Below, in pieces: positions 24,654 through 35,175 of a DNA stretch of 64,000 nucleotides. Below the pieces are notes generated by a model. That model was given only the letters and a program-made list of their open reading frames with translations, was not told where the DNA came from and did not search any database. How positions within the stretch are numbered: the first letter of the stretch is position 1; every line of letters starts with the position of its first letter. This DNA is from Collinsella aerofaciens (lineage in GTDB: Bacteria > Actinomycetota > Coriobacteriia > Coriobacteriales > Coriobacteriaceae): assembly GCA_008668235.1 (NCBI GenBank), contig RQCP01000013.1, positions 111,201 through 175,200 of the forward strand, written 5' to 3'. The translations under genes were made by a program, and so were the position numbers.

Positions 24654-25391
24654 ATGGGCTTCTTTGACAAGATGTTCGAGAAGAAAGAGTGCGCGATTTG
24701 CGGTACCGAGCTGGGACTTCTAGGTAAGACAAAAATCAATGAAGGCTACCTGTGCAAAGAGTGCGCCGGCAAGCTCTCCCCCTACTTTCACGGCTATCGC
24801 TCCAGCACCGCGGACGATATCCGTGAGCAACTCGCCTACCGCGAGGCCAACGCCGAGCGCCTGTCTTCGTTCAACCCCACGCGCACGCTTTCTGCCGGGC
24901 GCACCAATATTATGCTCGATGAGGACGCGGGCCTGCTGATCATCACTTCGCAGAGCCGCTGGCGCGACGCCAATCCCGACATCATCGAGTTCTCGCAGGT
25001 ACTCGGCTGCGATATGGATATCGACGAGCAGCGCACCGAGATCTATCACGAGACCAAGGACGGCGAGCGCGAGAGCTACAACCCGCCGCGCTACGACCTG
25101 GATTACGACTTTAACCTGACCATCCACGTCAACACGCCGTACTTTACCGAAATCAACCTGCGCGTAAACGACTCCACCATCGATCAGCGCGGCTCCATCG
25201 AATACCGCGAGGCCAAGCGCCAGGCAACCGAGGTCCGCGACGCGCTGGTGCAGCTGCGCCAGGAGACGCGCGACAGCGTCGTGGCCGCCAAGGCCCCCAA
25301 GACCGCGGTCACCTGTCCCTTCTGCGGTGCAACCACCATTCCCGATGCCAGTGGGCGCTGCGAATACTGCGGCGGCGCCATCGGCGCATAG
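24654..25391 (+). CDS. DUF4428-type zinc-ribbon protein
   Basis: A 245-residue soluble protein. An N-terminal zinc ribbon (CAICGTELGLL..CKECAGKL, residues ~11-45) of the DUF4428 class is followed by a PH-like beta-rich middle (about 60-190), and a second C-terminal ribbon TCPFCGATTIPDASGRCEYC. The start follows GATGGGAGGCAGCC. It is the first of four plus-strand genes with gaps of 24, 48 and 80 bases. These zinc-ribbon and SPFH genes travel together in Firmicutes and Actinobacteria, but their function is not established. Confidence 0.82.
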   Translation: MGFFDKMFEKKECAICGTELGLLGKTKINEGYLCKECAGKLSPYFHGYRSSTADDIREQLAYREANAERLSSFNPTRTLSAGRTNIMLDEDAGLLIITSQSRWRDANPDIIEFSQVLGCDMDIDEQRTEIYHETKDGERESYNPPRYDLDYDFNLTIHVNTPYFTEINLRVNDSTIDQRGSIEYREAKRQATEVRDALVQLRQETRDSVVAAKAPKTAVTCPFCGATTIPDASGRCEYCGGAIGA

Positions 25392-25415
25392 TCTCCGGCA
25401 CGGAAAGGACCGATC

Positions 25416-26735
25416 ATGGCCTTCGAGAGCGTCAACTATCAGTGTCCCGCGTGCGGCGGCCCCCTTCACTTTGCCAGCGCCGAGCAAAAGCTCGTCTGCG
25501 ACTACTGCGATTCGCGTTTTGAAGTCGAAGAAGTCGAGGCACTCTATCGCGAGCGCCAGGACAAGGCAGACGCCAAAGCCGACGCCGCAGCGGTACCCAA
25601 GCCCGCCGTCGACGCTGCGGTGCAGGAGCTCGCCCAAAACGCCGGCTATATCTGCTCGTCGAGCGGCGCCGAGCTAATCTCGGACGGTACCGTCGCCGTT
25701 ACCACCTGCCCGTACTGCGGCAACCCCGCCGTGGCACCTGGCCAGCTCTCGGGCGACTTTTCACCCGACCTGGTAATTCCGTTTAAGCTCGGGCGCGACG
25801 ATGTCATGACCGCACTCAAGGAGCACTATAAGGGCAAGATCCTGCTGCCCAAGAGCTTTGTCACCGGCAACCATATCGACGAAGTCCAAGGCGTTTACGT
25901 GCCGTTTTGGCTTTACGGCGCCCGCGTGGACGGCGAAGTGTGCTTTGATGCGACCAACGAGACCGTGACCGAGGAATCCGACCGCACCGTCACGACCACC
26001 GACCACTACGATGCCTATCGCAAGGGCAATATCTCGTTTAAGCGCGTGCCCGTCGACGGATCATCCAAGATGCCCGACGGCCACATGGACGCCATCGAGC
26101 CGTTTGACTACGACGCACTGCGTCCGTTCTCGGTCGCATATATGCCCGGCTACATCGCCAACCGTTACGACGAGGACTGCGAGACCTGCAAGGCGCGCGC
26201 CGAGCGCCGCATGGAAGAAAGCACAATCTCGGCCCTGCGCGAGACCGTCGTCGACGAATACGACGATGCCACGGTCGAAAGCAAGCAGCTCGACTACACC
26301 TGGGAAGACAGCGACTACGCCCTGTTCCCCGTCTGGATGCTCTCCACCTCGTGGAACGGCAAGAGCTACCTGTTTGCCATGAACGGCCAGACCGGCCGCT
26401 TGGTCGGCGAGCTCCCCTGCTCCAAGCCCAAGCTCGCCATCGCCTCGGTGCTGTTCTTTGTGATCGGATTTATCCTCTCCCAGATTCTCTTTATGGGTGA
26501 GAACGCCTTCGATCCGGATTACCTCACCTTTGATATCGAGGGCATCCTCATCAACATCATCGCGCCGCTGATCATCGTGATTATCGGAGACATGCTACTG
26601 GTAGGCCAGCTCAAGACGGCCAACGAAGCAACCCATGCCGATGAGTATTGTGGCGAGCTCGACCTGACCGAGAAGCACGACACCTTCAGCCACACCGAGA
26701 CCACCGTTGTCATGAAAGACGACAAGGACGATTAA
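25416..26735 (+). CDS. TFIIB-type zinc-ribbon membrane protein
   Basis: A 439-residue protein with an N-terminal zinc ribbon (CPACGGPLHFASAEQKLVCDYC), a second degenerate ribbon (ICSSSGAEL..CPYCGN), and a long beta-rich central domain (PFKLGRDDVMTALKEHYKGK; YVPFWLYGARVDGEV) typical of the family sometimes mislabelled as PriA-like. Two C-terminal transmembrane segments (about 345-365 and 375-400) are followed by a charged cytosolic tail. The start has GGAAAGGACCGATC upstream. It probably acts at the membrane with the SPFH protein encoded next. Confidence 0.82.
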   Translation: MAFESVNYQCPACGGPLHFASAEQKLVCDYCDSRFEVEEVEALYRERQDKADAKADAAAVPKPAVDAAVQELAQNAGYICSSSGAELISDGTVAVTTCPYCGNPAVAPGQLSGDFSPDLVIPFKLGRDDVMTALKEHYKGKILLPKSFVTGNHIDEVQGVYVPFWLYGARVDGEVCFDATNETVTEESDRTVTTTDHYDAYRKGNISFKRVPVDGSSKMPDGHMDAIEPFDYDALRPFSVAYMPGYIANRYDEDCETCKARAERRMEESTISALRETVVDEYDDATVESKQLDYTWEDSDYALFPVWMLSTSWNGKSYLFAMNGQTGRLVGELPCSKPKLAIASVLFFVIGFILSQILFMGENAFDPDYLTFDIEGILINIIAPLIIVIIGDMLLVGQLKTANEATHADEYCGELDLTEKHDTFSHTETTVVMKDDKDD

Positions 26736-26783
26736 CCATCCTGACCAATACCACCCGGCCTTTGACGAGAAAGGAAGATCACC

Positions 26784-28025
26784 ATGGGACTCTTGAAAGC
26801 TGGATTGGGTGCTGCCGGCGGCGTCATGGCCGACCAGTGGAAGGAATTTATCTACTGCGAATCGATGCCCGCTGACGTCTTGGCCTGCAAGGGCAGCAAG
26901 CGCACCGGCGGCCGCAGCTCCAACACGCGCGGCGAGGACAACGTCATCTCCAACGGCTCGGTCATCGCCGTCAACGACGGCCAGGGCATGCTCGTGGTGC
27001 AAAACGGCAAGATCATCGAAGTCGCGCTGGAGCCCGGTGAGTTCGTCTTTGACACCGGCAGCGAGCCGAGCGTCTTTAGCGGCAACCTGGGCGATTCCAT
27101 CAAGGAGACCTTCGCCAATATCGGCAGCCGCTTTACCTTTGGCGGCGACGCGGGCAAGGACCAGCGTGTCTACTTCATCAACACCAAGGAGATCATCGGC
27201 AACAAGTACGGCACCGCCTCGCCCGTGCCCTTCCGCGTGGTCGATAACAACATTGGCCTGGACGTCGACATCTCCGTGCGCTGCAACGGCGAGTATTCGT
27301 ACCGCATCACCAACCCGCTGCTGTTCTACACCAACGTATGCGGCAACGTGACCGATAGCTACACGCGCGACAAGATCGACAGCCAGCTTAAGTCCGAACT
27401 GCTCACCGCCCTGCAGCCCGCCTTTGCCAAGATCTCGGAGATGGGCATCCGCTACAGCGCCATCCCCGGCCACACCACCGAGCTCGCCCGCGCGCTCAAC
27501 GAGGTCCTCTCTGCCGACTGGCGTGACCTGCGCGGCGTTGAGATCGTAAGCTTTGGCGTCAACTCCATCGCCGCCTCGCAAGAAGACGAGCAGATGATCA
27601 AGGACCTGCAGAAAGCCGCGGTCATGCGCGATCCCACCATGGCGGCAGCCAACATCGCCAGCGCCCAGAGCGATGCGATGCGCGCGGCAGCCGCCAACCC
27701 CAACGGCGCGATGGCAGGCTTTATGGGCATGGGCATGGCAGGTGGCATGGGCGGCATGAACGCCAGCCAGCTGTTCGCCGCCGGCCAGGCACAGCAGCAG
27801 GCCGCCCCGCAGCCGGCTTCGACACCCGCCCCCGCACCGGCTCCCGCCGCCGCACCTGCGGCCGGCACGTGGACTTGCAGCTGCGGCGCCACCAACACCG
27901 GCAAGTTCTGCTCCGAGTGCGGCAGTCCCGCACCCGCCCCGGCACCGGCAAAGTGGTTCTGCCCCAACTGCGGCAGCGAAAACGGCGGCAAGTTCTGCAG
28001 CAACTGCGGAACGCCCCGGCCCTAG
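26784..28025 (+). CDS. SPFH-domain protein with C-terminal zinc ribbons
   Basis: A 413-residue YdjI-like protein. The SPFH/band-7-like domain spans about residues 25-290 (EFIYCESMPADVLACKGSKR; VIAVNDGQGMLVVQNGKIIE). A Gly/Met-rich segment (MAGFMGMGMAGGMGGM), a Pro/Ala-rich linker and two zinc ribbons (CSCGATNTGKFCSEC and CPNCGSENGGKFCSNC) end the protein. It has no signal peptide; SPFH proteins usually form membrane-attached oligomers. It follows GAAAGGAAGATCACC and belongs to the same operon as the two upstream zinc-ribbon genes. Confidence 0.88.
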   Translation: MGLLKAGLGAAGGVMADQWKEFIYCESMPADVLACKGSKRTGGRSSNTRGEDNVISNGSVIAVNDGQGMLVVQNGKIIEVALEPGEFVFDTGSEPSVFSGNLGDSIKETFANIGSRFTFGGDAGKDQRVYFINTKEIIGNKYGTASPVPFRVVDNNIGLDVDISVRCNGEYSYRITNPLLFYTNVCGNVTDSYTRDKIDSQLKSELLTALQPAFAKISEMGIRYSAIPGHTTELARALNEVLSADWRDLRGVEIVSFGVNSIAASQEDEQMIKDLQKAAVMRDPTMAAANIASAQSDAMRAAAANPNGAMAGFMGMGMAGGMGGMNASQLFAAGQAQQQAAPQPASTPAPAPAPAAAPAAGTWTCSCGATNTGKFCSECGSPAPAPAPAKWFCPNCGSENGGKFCSNCGTPRP

Positions 28026-28105
28026 CCCCTCTATCTGGTAATTGGCGGGGGATCCGCCACCCCCGCATTTGCTTCTATGGGTTTCGTTCGATGAAGGAGG
28101 ACACC

Positions 28106-28948
28106 ATGAAGACAACGTTCAAAAAGCCCGTACTCGCATTTCTGACATGCGTCCTGGCGCTCGCCTTTGCCCTGACGGGCTGCAGCGGCGGCGGCAAGGA
28201 CCCCAAGGCCAACTTCGTCGGCAGCTGGGAACTCTCGGGTGGAACCGTGGATGGCGAAGAGCTGACCGATGAGTACATGAAGATGCTCGAGGATTGGGGT
28301 GTCCACTGCGTCCTGATTCTCGATGAGGACGGTACAGGCGCCCTCGACCTGTTCCTTGAAGTCGTCGACCTTAAATGGGAGGCAAAGGACGCCACCACCG
28401 TAACCATCACCGCCGAAGATGAGTCGCACGACATGAAGCTCAAGGACGGCAAACTCATCCTCGAAGAAGATGACGGCAATCTTGTCTTTACCAAGTCCGA
28501 TAAGGACCTGTCCGGTACGGTGAAGAAGGATCGCGAAGCGGCCGAGAAGGAAGAGGAGATCGATGAGGCCGTCGAAGACGACGACGTCCAGAGTGTCGAA
28601 ATCTCCCCCGCCGTCACCGTCGCCGATGACGATCTGTGCACCATCACCATCACCGAGAAGTTCAAGGACGACTGGGGCGACATCGGCTTTGTCGTCAACA
28701 TCACCAACAAGAGCGACAAGGACCTGACCTTCTACGCTCCTTCCGGCAAGACCAACGTCAACGGCACCATGAAGGAACCCTGGTTCTCGGCTAACCTGAT
28801 GCCCGGCACCAGCGCCACCGAGGAATTCACGTTCTCGAGCGGCGAGCTTGACAGTCTTGACGACCTGGTCAACACGACCATCGGCATCGACGCCTACCTG
28901 ACCGATTCCTACGAGGACGTCGCCTCTTACAGCGCAACCATCGCGTAA
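28106..28948 (+). CDS. Lipoprotein with DUF5067-like C-terminal domain
   Basis: A 280-residue secreted lipoprotein. The signal peptide runs to the lipobox LTGC at about residues 21-24. A first lipocalin-like beta domain (NFVGSWELSGGTVDGEELT..LILDEDGTG) is separated by an acidic helix (DREAAEKEEEIDEAVEDDD) from an immunoglobulin-like C-terminal half (VTVADDDLCTITITEKF; GFVVNITNKSDKDLTFYAP) resembling DUF5067/DUF4352 domains. The ATG at 28106 follows GAAGGAGGACACC. It is the last gene of the four-gene group and is followed by two strong hairpins. Confidence 0.87.
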   Translation: MKTTFKKPVLAFLTCVLALAFALTGCSGGGKDPKANFVGSWELSGGTVDGEELTDEYMKMLEDWGVHCVLILDEDGTGALDLFLEVVDLKWEAKDATTVTITAEDESHDMKLKDGKLILEEDDGNLVFTKSDKDLSGTVKKDREAAEKEEEIDEAVEDDDVQSVEISPAVTVADDDLCTITITEKFKDDWGDIGFVVNITNKSDKDLTFYAPSGKTNVNGTMKEPWFSANLMPGTSATEEFTFSSGELDSLDDLVNTTIGIDAYLTDSYEDVASYSATIA

Positions 28949-28998
28949 CGGCAGACACCGATAGCCGCGGATTGGCGGACATATCCGCGCACATGCCA

Positions 28999-29033
28999 GG
29001 CGGGGCCGCAGGAAATGATCCTGCGGCCCCGCC
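28999..29033. terminator. Terminator hairpin 1 between convergent genes
   Basis: Perfect stem GGCGGGGCCGCAGGA / TCCTGCGGCCCCGCC with a five-base loop, 50 bases after the lipoprotein stop. Confidence 0.85.
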
Positions 29034-29066
29034 GCTTTATGCCGACAGCACTGCCCATACAAGCAG

Positions 29067-29103
29067 GTCGCCCGCCGTTTTTAGATGCAAAACGGCGGGC
29101 GAC
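29067..29103. terminator. Terminator hairpin 2 between convergent genes
   Basis: Stem GTCGCCCGCCGTTTT / AAAACGGCGGGCGAC. It lies just after the 3' end of the minus-strand response regulator and probably ends that transcript. Confidence 0.8.
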
Positions 29104-29138
29104 CTATCTTCGGCGTTGGAGCACGGGCGGCACACCGA

Positions 29139-29762
29139 CTACGGGCGCTCCATGTTGGGGACGATGCTGCCTTCGGTCACCGCATGCACGGCCAAGCGCA
29201 TGATGTTGTCGTAGCCGGTCTTGTTGAGAATCTCCGAGATGCGGCGTTTGATGGTGCCCTCGCTCATAAACAGCTCGGCCGCGATCTCGCGGCGGCTCTT
29301 GCCCTCGCAGGCAAGGCGCAAAATCGACAGCTCGACATCGTCGAGGGTCGCCGTGCCCGAAAAAATGCTCTCGGGCGGCTTGGGAAACGTGCAATAGCCC
29401 GCCAGCGTGGAGCGCATCACGGCGAACAGCTCGTCGATACCGACGTTCTTGTACACAAAGCTGTCGACGCCCACCTCGCGGGCCTGATCGACAAAGGTGA
29501 TCTCGGGCATGCCGGTCATGATAATGATGCGACACTCGGGCAGTTGCTCCTTGATGCGCGCCGCCGCCACGATGCCGTTTGAATCGTGTTCGGTGCACAC
29601 GTCCATCAGTATCATGTCCGGGCGCTCCTTGAGCGCGACACCCAAGGCCTCGGAAGCATCGGCAATGGCGGAAACAACGGTCATATCGGGCTGGTCGCTA
29701 ACGGAGCGCGCCAGGCTCTCGCGCAAGATAGCCTGGTCTTCGACGATAAGGACGCGAATCAT
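29139..29762 (-). CDS. NarL/LuxR-family response regulator
   Basis: A 207-residue response regulator. The receiver domain begins MIRVLIVEDQAILRESLA and carries the acceptor Asp in DMILMDVCTEHDS; the C-terminal LuxR helix-turn-helix is ELSILRLACEGKSRREIAAE then LFMSEGTIKRRISEIL. Its ATG overlaps the stop of the upstream kinase gene by four bases (ATGA at 29759-29762), so the two proteins are made as a coupled pair. It is the third gene of the 33138-29139 operon. Confidence 0.93.
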   Translation of the reverse strand: MIRVLIVEDQAILRESLARSVSDQPDMTVVSAIADASEALGVALKERPDMILMDVCTEHDSNGIVAAARIKEQLPECRIIIMTGMPEITFVDQAREVGVDSFVYKNVGIDELFAVMRSTLAGYCTFPKPPESIFSGTATLDDVELSILRLACEGKSRREIAAELFMSEGTIKRRISEILNKTGYDNIMRLAVHAVTEGSIVPNMERP

Positions 29763-31258
29763 GAGTTTCTCCTTTGAGCTGTGGCGCTGGCGTTGAGCGG
29801 GATGGACACCGCAAGCGTAAAGGGCGGGGCGGCATGGATTTCCAGGCAGCCGCCCAGATCTTGCGCGACATGCCTCATACCTGGAATACCCGTTCCCTCG
29901 CGATACGATACGGGTGCAGGCGCACCGTCGTTAGAAACGGTCATCCGCGCAACAGCGCTGCCTTCCGACGTCTCCCGCCACAGGCGCACATGGACCCGAT
30001 GGGCCTGTGCATGCTTGGTGGCATTGGTCGAGGCTTCGCGGATAATCTGCAGAAAGGCTGCGGCGACACGCGCGTCCTCAGGCAGCTCGCCCTCCACATC
30101 GATCTGCACGCTCACCAGGCCAAAGGCATGGACGATATCGCCCAGTTGCTCTGTCGGTTCGGTGTCGCCCCCACTGCGCAGATCGGCAGCGATTGAGCGC
30201 AGCAGCGGGTCGATCTGCTCGAGTGACTCGTCATCCAGGCGCCCCTCCTCCAGATAACGATGGAGGATGGACAGGCGCTGCCCGATCACGTCGTGCACGC
30301 GAGCGCGCATACGCAGATAGGCCGCATTGTCAGCAACTTTTTTGACTTCTTCGATCTGGGCTTGGAGCTCTTGGCCCGCAAGCTCAAGCAGGTGGTTGGC
30401 TTGCGCCAGGCGATCATGAGCATGCGCATACTCTGTTACATCCAGGCCGATAATGCGCTCAAAGAGGCGGCCAGAAACCATAACATCATCGTGCACAAAT
30501 AAGCGAATCTCGGCGGGAGAAATCTCGATCACCGCGCGAGCCTCACCAAAACGGTCCAAGTTAATCCGCACGCGGTTCCTACTGCTTTCGGGCATTTGCA
30601 TGCTAAGTTTGCGCAGGTCGTTCCATGTGCCGCTCATGTCACCTAGATCGGTGGGCATATGAAGTTCCACCAGGTTTTTGCGCATGCAGCGGTTCATGAG
30701 CAGCGGACGGCCCCTCGGGTCCAGATACAGGATGCCCACGGGAATCACGTTGATGGTCTCGATCGTCGAGAACGCGGTGATATCCTCCTGGCGGTTACGG
30801 ACGTCCATCAAGAGCGCCGCGATGGAACGGAACAGGAAGAACGCTCCCTCTGCGATAAGGACAACGGTCCACGCCGAGCCCATGGCAAAAACCACCGGCG
30901 GTGTCACGGCGGCAACGAGCAACAGTTCGGCCAGCATGACGGGGCGACGATAGTGCACCATAAGCACCACGCCATAGGCAAAAATCGCGGCATTGATCCA
31001 CAGCACTCCGCCCATTGCCCTGGCGCAAACGTCAAGCGGCGCCACCAGATACGAGCCAGACGACGCGAACAGGATAAGCGCCGAAACCACCAGGTGAAGT
31101 ACAAGGCTCGCCTCGTAGGCGCAAATCACCTTACGGTTATAGGACGAGCGGCGCGATGAAATGAGCGGGACGTGGATCGTCTGCAGACACGCAGCCAGGG
31201 CAAAGACAACATCGAGCGCAACGATTTGGGGAAGGATGAGCGAAATCTGCATCGTCAC
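29759..31258 (-). CDS. NarL-type sensor histidine kinase
   Basis: A 499-residue membrane kinase. About six transmembrane segments (residues ~5-165) are followed by a PAS-like region (FSTIETINVIPVGILYLDPRGRPLLMN, ~180-260), a coiled coil, a HisKA_3 phospho-acceptor site (RARVHDVIGQRLSILHRYL) and an ATPase domain with ASTNATKHAQAHRV and GTGIPGMRHVAQDLGG. The start is either GTG at 31258, which overlaps the upstream stop as GTGA, or ATG two codons in; coupling favours the former. It is probably the kinase for the downstream regulator. Confidence 0.9.
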   Translation of the reverse strand: MTMQISLILPQIVALDVVFALAACLQTIHVPLISSRRSSYNRKVICAYEASLVLHLVVSALILFASSGSYLVAPLDVCARAMGGVLWINAAIFAYGVVLMVHYRRPVMLAELLLVAAVTPPVVFAMGSAWTVVLIAEGAFFLFRSIAALLMDVRNRQEDITAFSTIETINVIPVGILYLDPRGRPLLMNRCMRKNLVELHMPTDLGDMSGTWNDLRKLSMQMPESSRNRVRINLDRFGEARAVIEISPAEIRLFVHDDVMVSGRLFERIIGLDVTEYAHAHDRLAQANHLLELAGQELQAQIEEVKKVADNAAYLRMRARVHDVIGQRLSILHRYLEEGRLDDESLEQIDPLLRSIAADLRSGGDTEPTEQLGDIVHAFGLVSVQIDVEGELPEDARVAAAFLQIIREASTNATKHAQAHRVHVRLWRETSEGSAVARMTVSNDGAPAPVSYREGTGIPGMRHVAQDLGGCLEIHAAPPFTLAVSIPLNASATAQRRNS

Positions 31259-33138
31259 TCACCCGCCCGCGGCATCAAGACGATCATGCGCAGCTGGCCG
31301 GGCTCGCCCTCAAGGCGGTATGCCACGTTGCGCTCTTGCAGAGCGCTTTCGAGCTCTTGCGCGGCAGGTGCCTGCGAAAGATCTGCATCATCGTTGGAGA
31401 AAAGCGTGGCGCGCAGCTCGACACTGCATCGGTCATGGTCGCTCAGGTGATACATAAGCGCCGGATGGTCGGTGGTGTAGGCAAAAAACGCAAAGTCATA
31501 CACGCAGTCGTACAGGGCGCTTACCGTACTGGCGTGCAACGGGCGCCGTATGGCGATAATCGAGGCGCAATCGATATCGATGGTGCGCAGGTCGCTTGCG
31601 AGCTCGTTGGCGATGAGCTGAATGCGGTCGCGATCAAAACCGCTCTCTCCGTGCTGCGCCAACGTGAGCGATCCCTTGCGCTTGCAATAGGCGACAAGCA
31701 TCTTGGCGCGCTGCAACATACGGTAACGCTCGTGTGAAGACGTTTCGTCGGTCAACGGCGGCAGCGAGCTCAGCAGGTCGTACATCCCTTCGAGCGCGCG
31801 GGCAAGCGCTTGATCCACGTCTTGGACCAGCAGGGTCTCGGCCTCTTGATCTACCAAATGCGTCTTAAGGTCGTAGTCGGCGGCGAGCAGCTCGTTTTGA
31901 CGCTGCAACTCCATGCGACGATGTGCCAGTTCACGGTTAAGCTCGTTGAGCTCCGACACGTCTTGGGCAAGCAGGGCCGATCCGCCCAGTAGTGGGAAGG
32001 CACGGTACATTACATCGGGATCGGACGCCACGGCAAAGGCATGGGCGCGGCCGTGCTCCTGGACCCGCAACTCCTCGCGCACGCCCACCGGCATTGGCTT
32101 TGACACTGGCGTGGCATAGACTTCCTGCAGGTCGCGCGTTAGAACTTTGAGGTCAAGCGGCAAGGTGTCAAAGATGCCGGCAATGTCGTGATATGACGGA
32201 ATGACACCGCAATCGAGACAGATTTCCATCGCCACCACGCACAGAACACAATAGACGAGCGAAAAGTTGAGCTTCCATGCCCAGGGCACGCGCAACGCAT
32301 ACGAGATGGCAAAGAACGCGCCGCCCAGCAGTACGAGCGCCGCCGTACCCGAGAAACGCTGGATGCGAAAGGACGAGGACCGACCAACCAGGATAAAAAA
32401 GGCCACGAAGTTAAAGGCCGTCCACACTAAGACGGCGAAATAACCCCAGCCGTACGTGTAATCGTTGCTCCAGGTGTCGCTTGTACGGTCAAAGCGGAAG
32501 ACCTGCTGGTGAAAATCGTTGGTGAGCACAAATCCGATAAGCAGGATGGCCACAATCCACAGCGCAGCGCAGTAGCGGCGACCCAGGCGGTGTTGCTCCA
32601 GGCCCGCAAGGCGCAGACCACACAACTGGTAGAGCAGTGGAATGAGCGTCATGGGCACGTAGTACAGGTACCACAGCACGGTGGCATAGAACGGCGTGAA
32701 CGACTTGTACTTGAGAATGACTTCGATCATCCACAGGGCGCAGATGGTGGCGATGGCAACAAGGCGGCGGCGCAACACATAGTCCAAACAGCGCAGATAG
32801 ACCGATACGCCCCAGATCGAAAATGCAATTGCGGCAACAAGCAACGGCAGAGAGCTCGAATGGACGAGCGCATCCACGACCTCTTCGGACACCTCGCTAT
32901 AGGCGGGCACGGCGTTAGAAAGTTTGAGGTCGAAGGCGAACAGCGCCGGCAAGACTGCCAAAAGCATGAGGAACAGCGCGGTGATGGCGCCGGCGATAGC
33001 AAAGACGCGGTGACGGTACACCTGGTGTGTTATGCCAACAAGGAATCGCGGCATGGCGAAGAGCCTGCCACCCCTGGGATCCGCCACGGATGCGGATCGG
33101 GCGGCCGCGTGGCCGATATGTCGCTCGCGGGTACCCAT
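31255..33138 (-). CDS. 7TM histidine-kinase-like sensor lacking a clear kinase core
   Basis: About 627 residues from the ATG at 33138. Two N-terminal helices frame a short loop. A seven-helix region of the histidine kinase N-terminal 7TM class follows, with the typical LTNDFHQQVFRFD segment. After a PAS-like stretch and coiled coil (ELNELNRELAHRRMELQRQN) comes a DHp-like helix pair (SSLPPLTDETSSHERYRMLQR) and a C-terminal domain shaped like the ATPase fold, without recognisable N, G1 or G2 boxes. It is the first gene of a three-gene operon, overlapping the kinase gene as GTGA. The start is uncertain: the ATG has no Shine-Dalgarno, but a TACACT box lies nine bases upstream. Confidence 0.75.
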   Translation of the reverse strand: MGTRERHIGHAAARSASVADPRGGRLFAMPRFLVGITHQVYRHRVFAIAGAITALFLMLLAVLPALFAFDLKLSNAVPAYSEVSEEVVDALVHSSSLPLLVAAIAFSIWGVSVYLRCLDYVLRRRLVAIATICALWMIEVILKYKSFTPFYATVLWYLYYVPMTLIPLLYQLCGLRLAGLEQHRLGRRYCAALWIVAILLIGFVLTNDFHQQVFRFDRTSDTWSNDYTYGWGYFAVLVWTAFNFVAFFILVGRSSSFRIQRFSGTAALVLLGGAFFAISYALRVPWAWKLNFSLVYCVLCVVAMEICLDCGVIPSYHDIAGIFDTLPLDLKVLTRDLQEVYATPVSKPMPVGVREELRVQEHGRAHAFAVASDPDVMYRAFPLLGGSALLAQDVSELNELNRELAHRRMELQRQNELLAADYDLKTHLVDQEAETLLVQDVDQALARALEGMYDLLSSLPPLTDETSSHERYRMLQRAKMLVAYCKRKGSLTLAQHGESGFDRDRIQLIANELASDLRTIDIDCASIIAIRRPLHASTVSALYDCVYDFAFFAYTTDHPALMYHLSDHDRCSVELRATLFSNDDADLSQAPAAQELESALQERNVAYRLEGEPGQLRMIVLMPRAGE

Positions 33139-33207
33139 AGTGCTTTTAGTGTACCGACAGGCAGGCTCAAAAAGCGGGCCACATGTCCCAAAATCCGCAG
33201 ACGGCAA

Positions 33208-33242
33208 GGCGCCCGGCAAGCATTAACTGCTCGCCGGGCGCC
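33208..33242. terminator. Hairpin downstream of the GH1 gene
   Basis: Stem GGCGCCCGGC / GCCGGGCGCC about 40 bases after the GH1 stop on the minus strand; no T-run, so it may be a stabilising stem. Confidence 0.6.
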
Positions 33243-33280
33243 TTGGTCAGGAGGCTATGAAGTTGAGTGTCTCAGCTTCC

Positions 33281-34714
<1,434 letters not shown>

Positions 34715-34793
34715 TCAATCCTTTCGCACGCTGCTTGTCGTGGTTTCAGTATCCCCGCAAATAGGGCCTCGCCCAACGACAGCGACGCAGGCC

Positions 34794-34854
34794 GACACTT
34801 CTTTTCGCACACGGCGGCCCGGCAGCCGCCCCCGTCTGACACTTTCTGATACCG
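34794..34854. repeat. Second copy of the sugar-gene upstream repeat
   Basis: Relative of 16726-16785; both ends are conserved (ACTTCTTTTCGC and CACTT.CTGA.ACCG) while the middle diverges. Confidence 0.55.
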
Positions 34855-34864
34855 CCGCCCCAAA

Positions 34865-35110
34865 CCACCACAAAGGGGACAGGCACCTTTGTGGTGGTTT
34901 GGGCCCGTTTTGTCTCGATCTGTAACAGCTAGGCCGTCAAAATCGGGCTTGGTGTTACAGATTGAGATTGTTCGGTCTGTCCCTGCAGTTTGTCTAAATC
35001 TGTAACAGGTAGAGACGATTTAGCCCGCTAGATGTTACAGATCGAGACAGAAGATTCTAGTCGCAGGTGATGCCGAGGTTTTGCCGACGAGGCCTACGTA
35101 ACCGCCTTCG
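34865..35110. repeat. ATPase-flanking direct repeat, left copy
   Basis: A unit of about 246 bases, roughly nine-tenths identical to 36287-36533 in the same orientation and at a constant offset of 1422 bases until a one-base gap near its end. It contains three chained palindromes: CCACCACAAAGG/CCTTTGTGGTGG, CTCGATCTGTAACA/TGTTACAGATTGAG and CTAAATCTGTAACA/TGTTACAGATCGAG. Confidence 0.88.
35057..35110 (-). pseudogene. Decayed 3' fragment of the DUF4867 gene
   Basis: Reading the minus strand gives GGYVGLVGK-LGITCD-stop with a one-base deletion, against GGYVGLIGKNLDITVD-stop at the end of the intact gene at 36479-37123. The fragment was created when the repeat was duplicated and has since frameshifted. 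Confidence 0.8.
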
Positions 35111-35175
35111 CTCAGCAATTCATTTGACTGAATAGGAAAGAAAGGAAAAAATAGGAAAAAAAGGAAAGGAGACTT

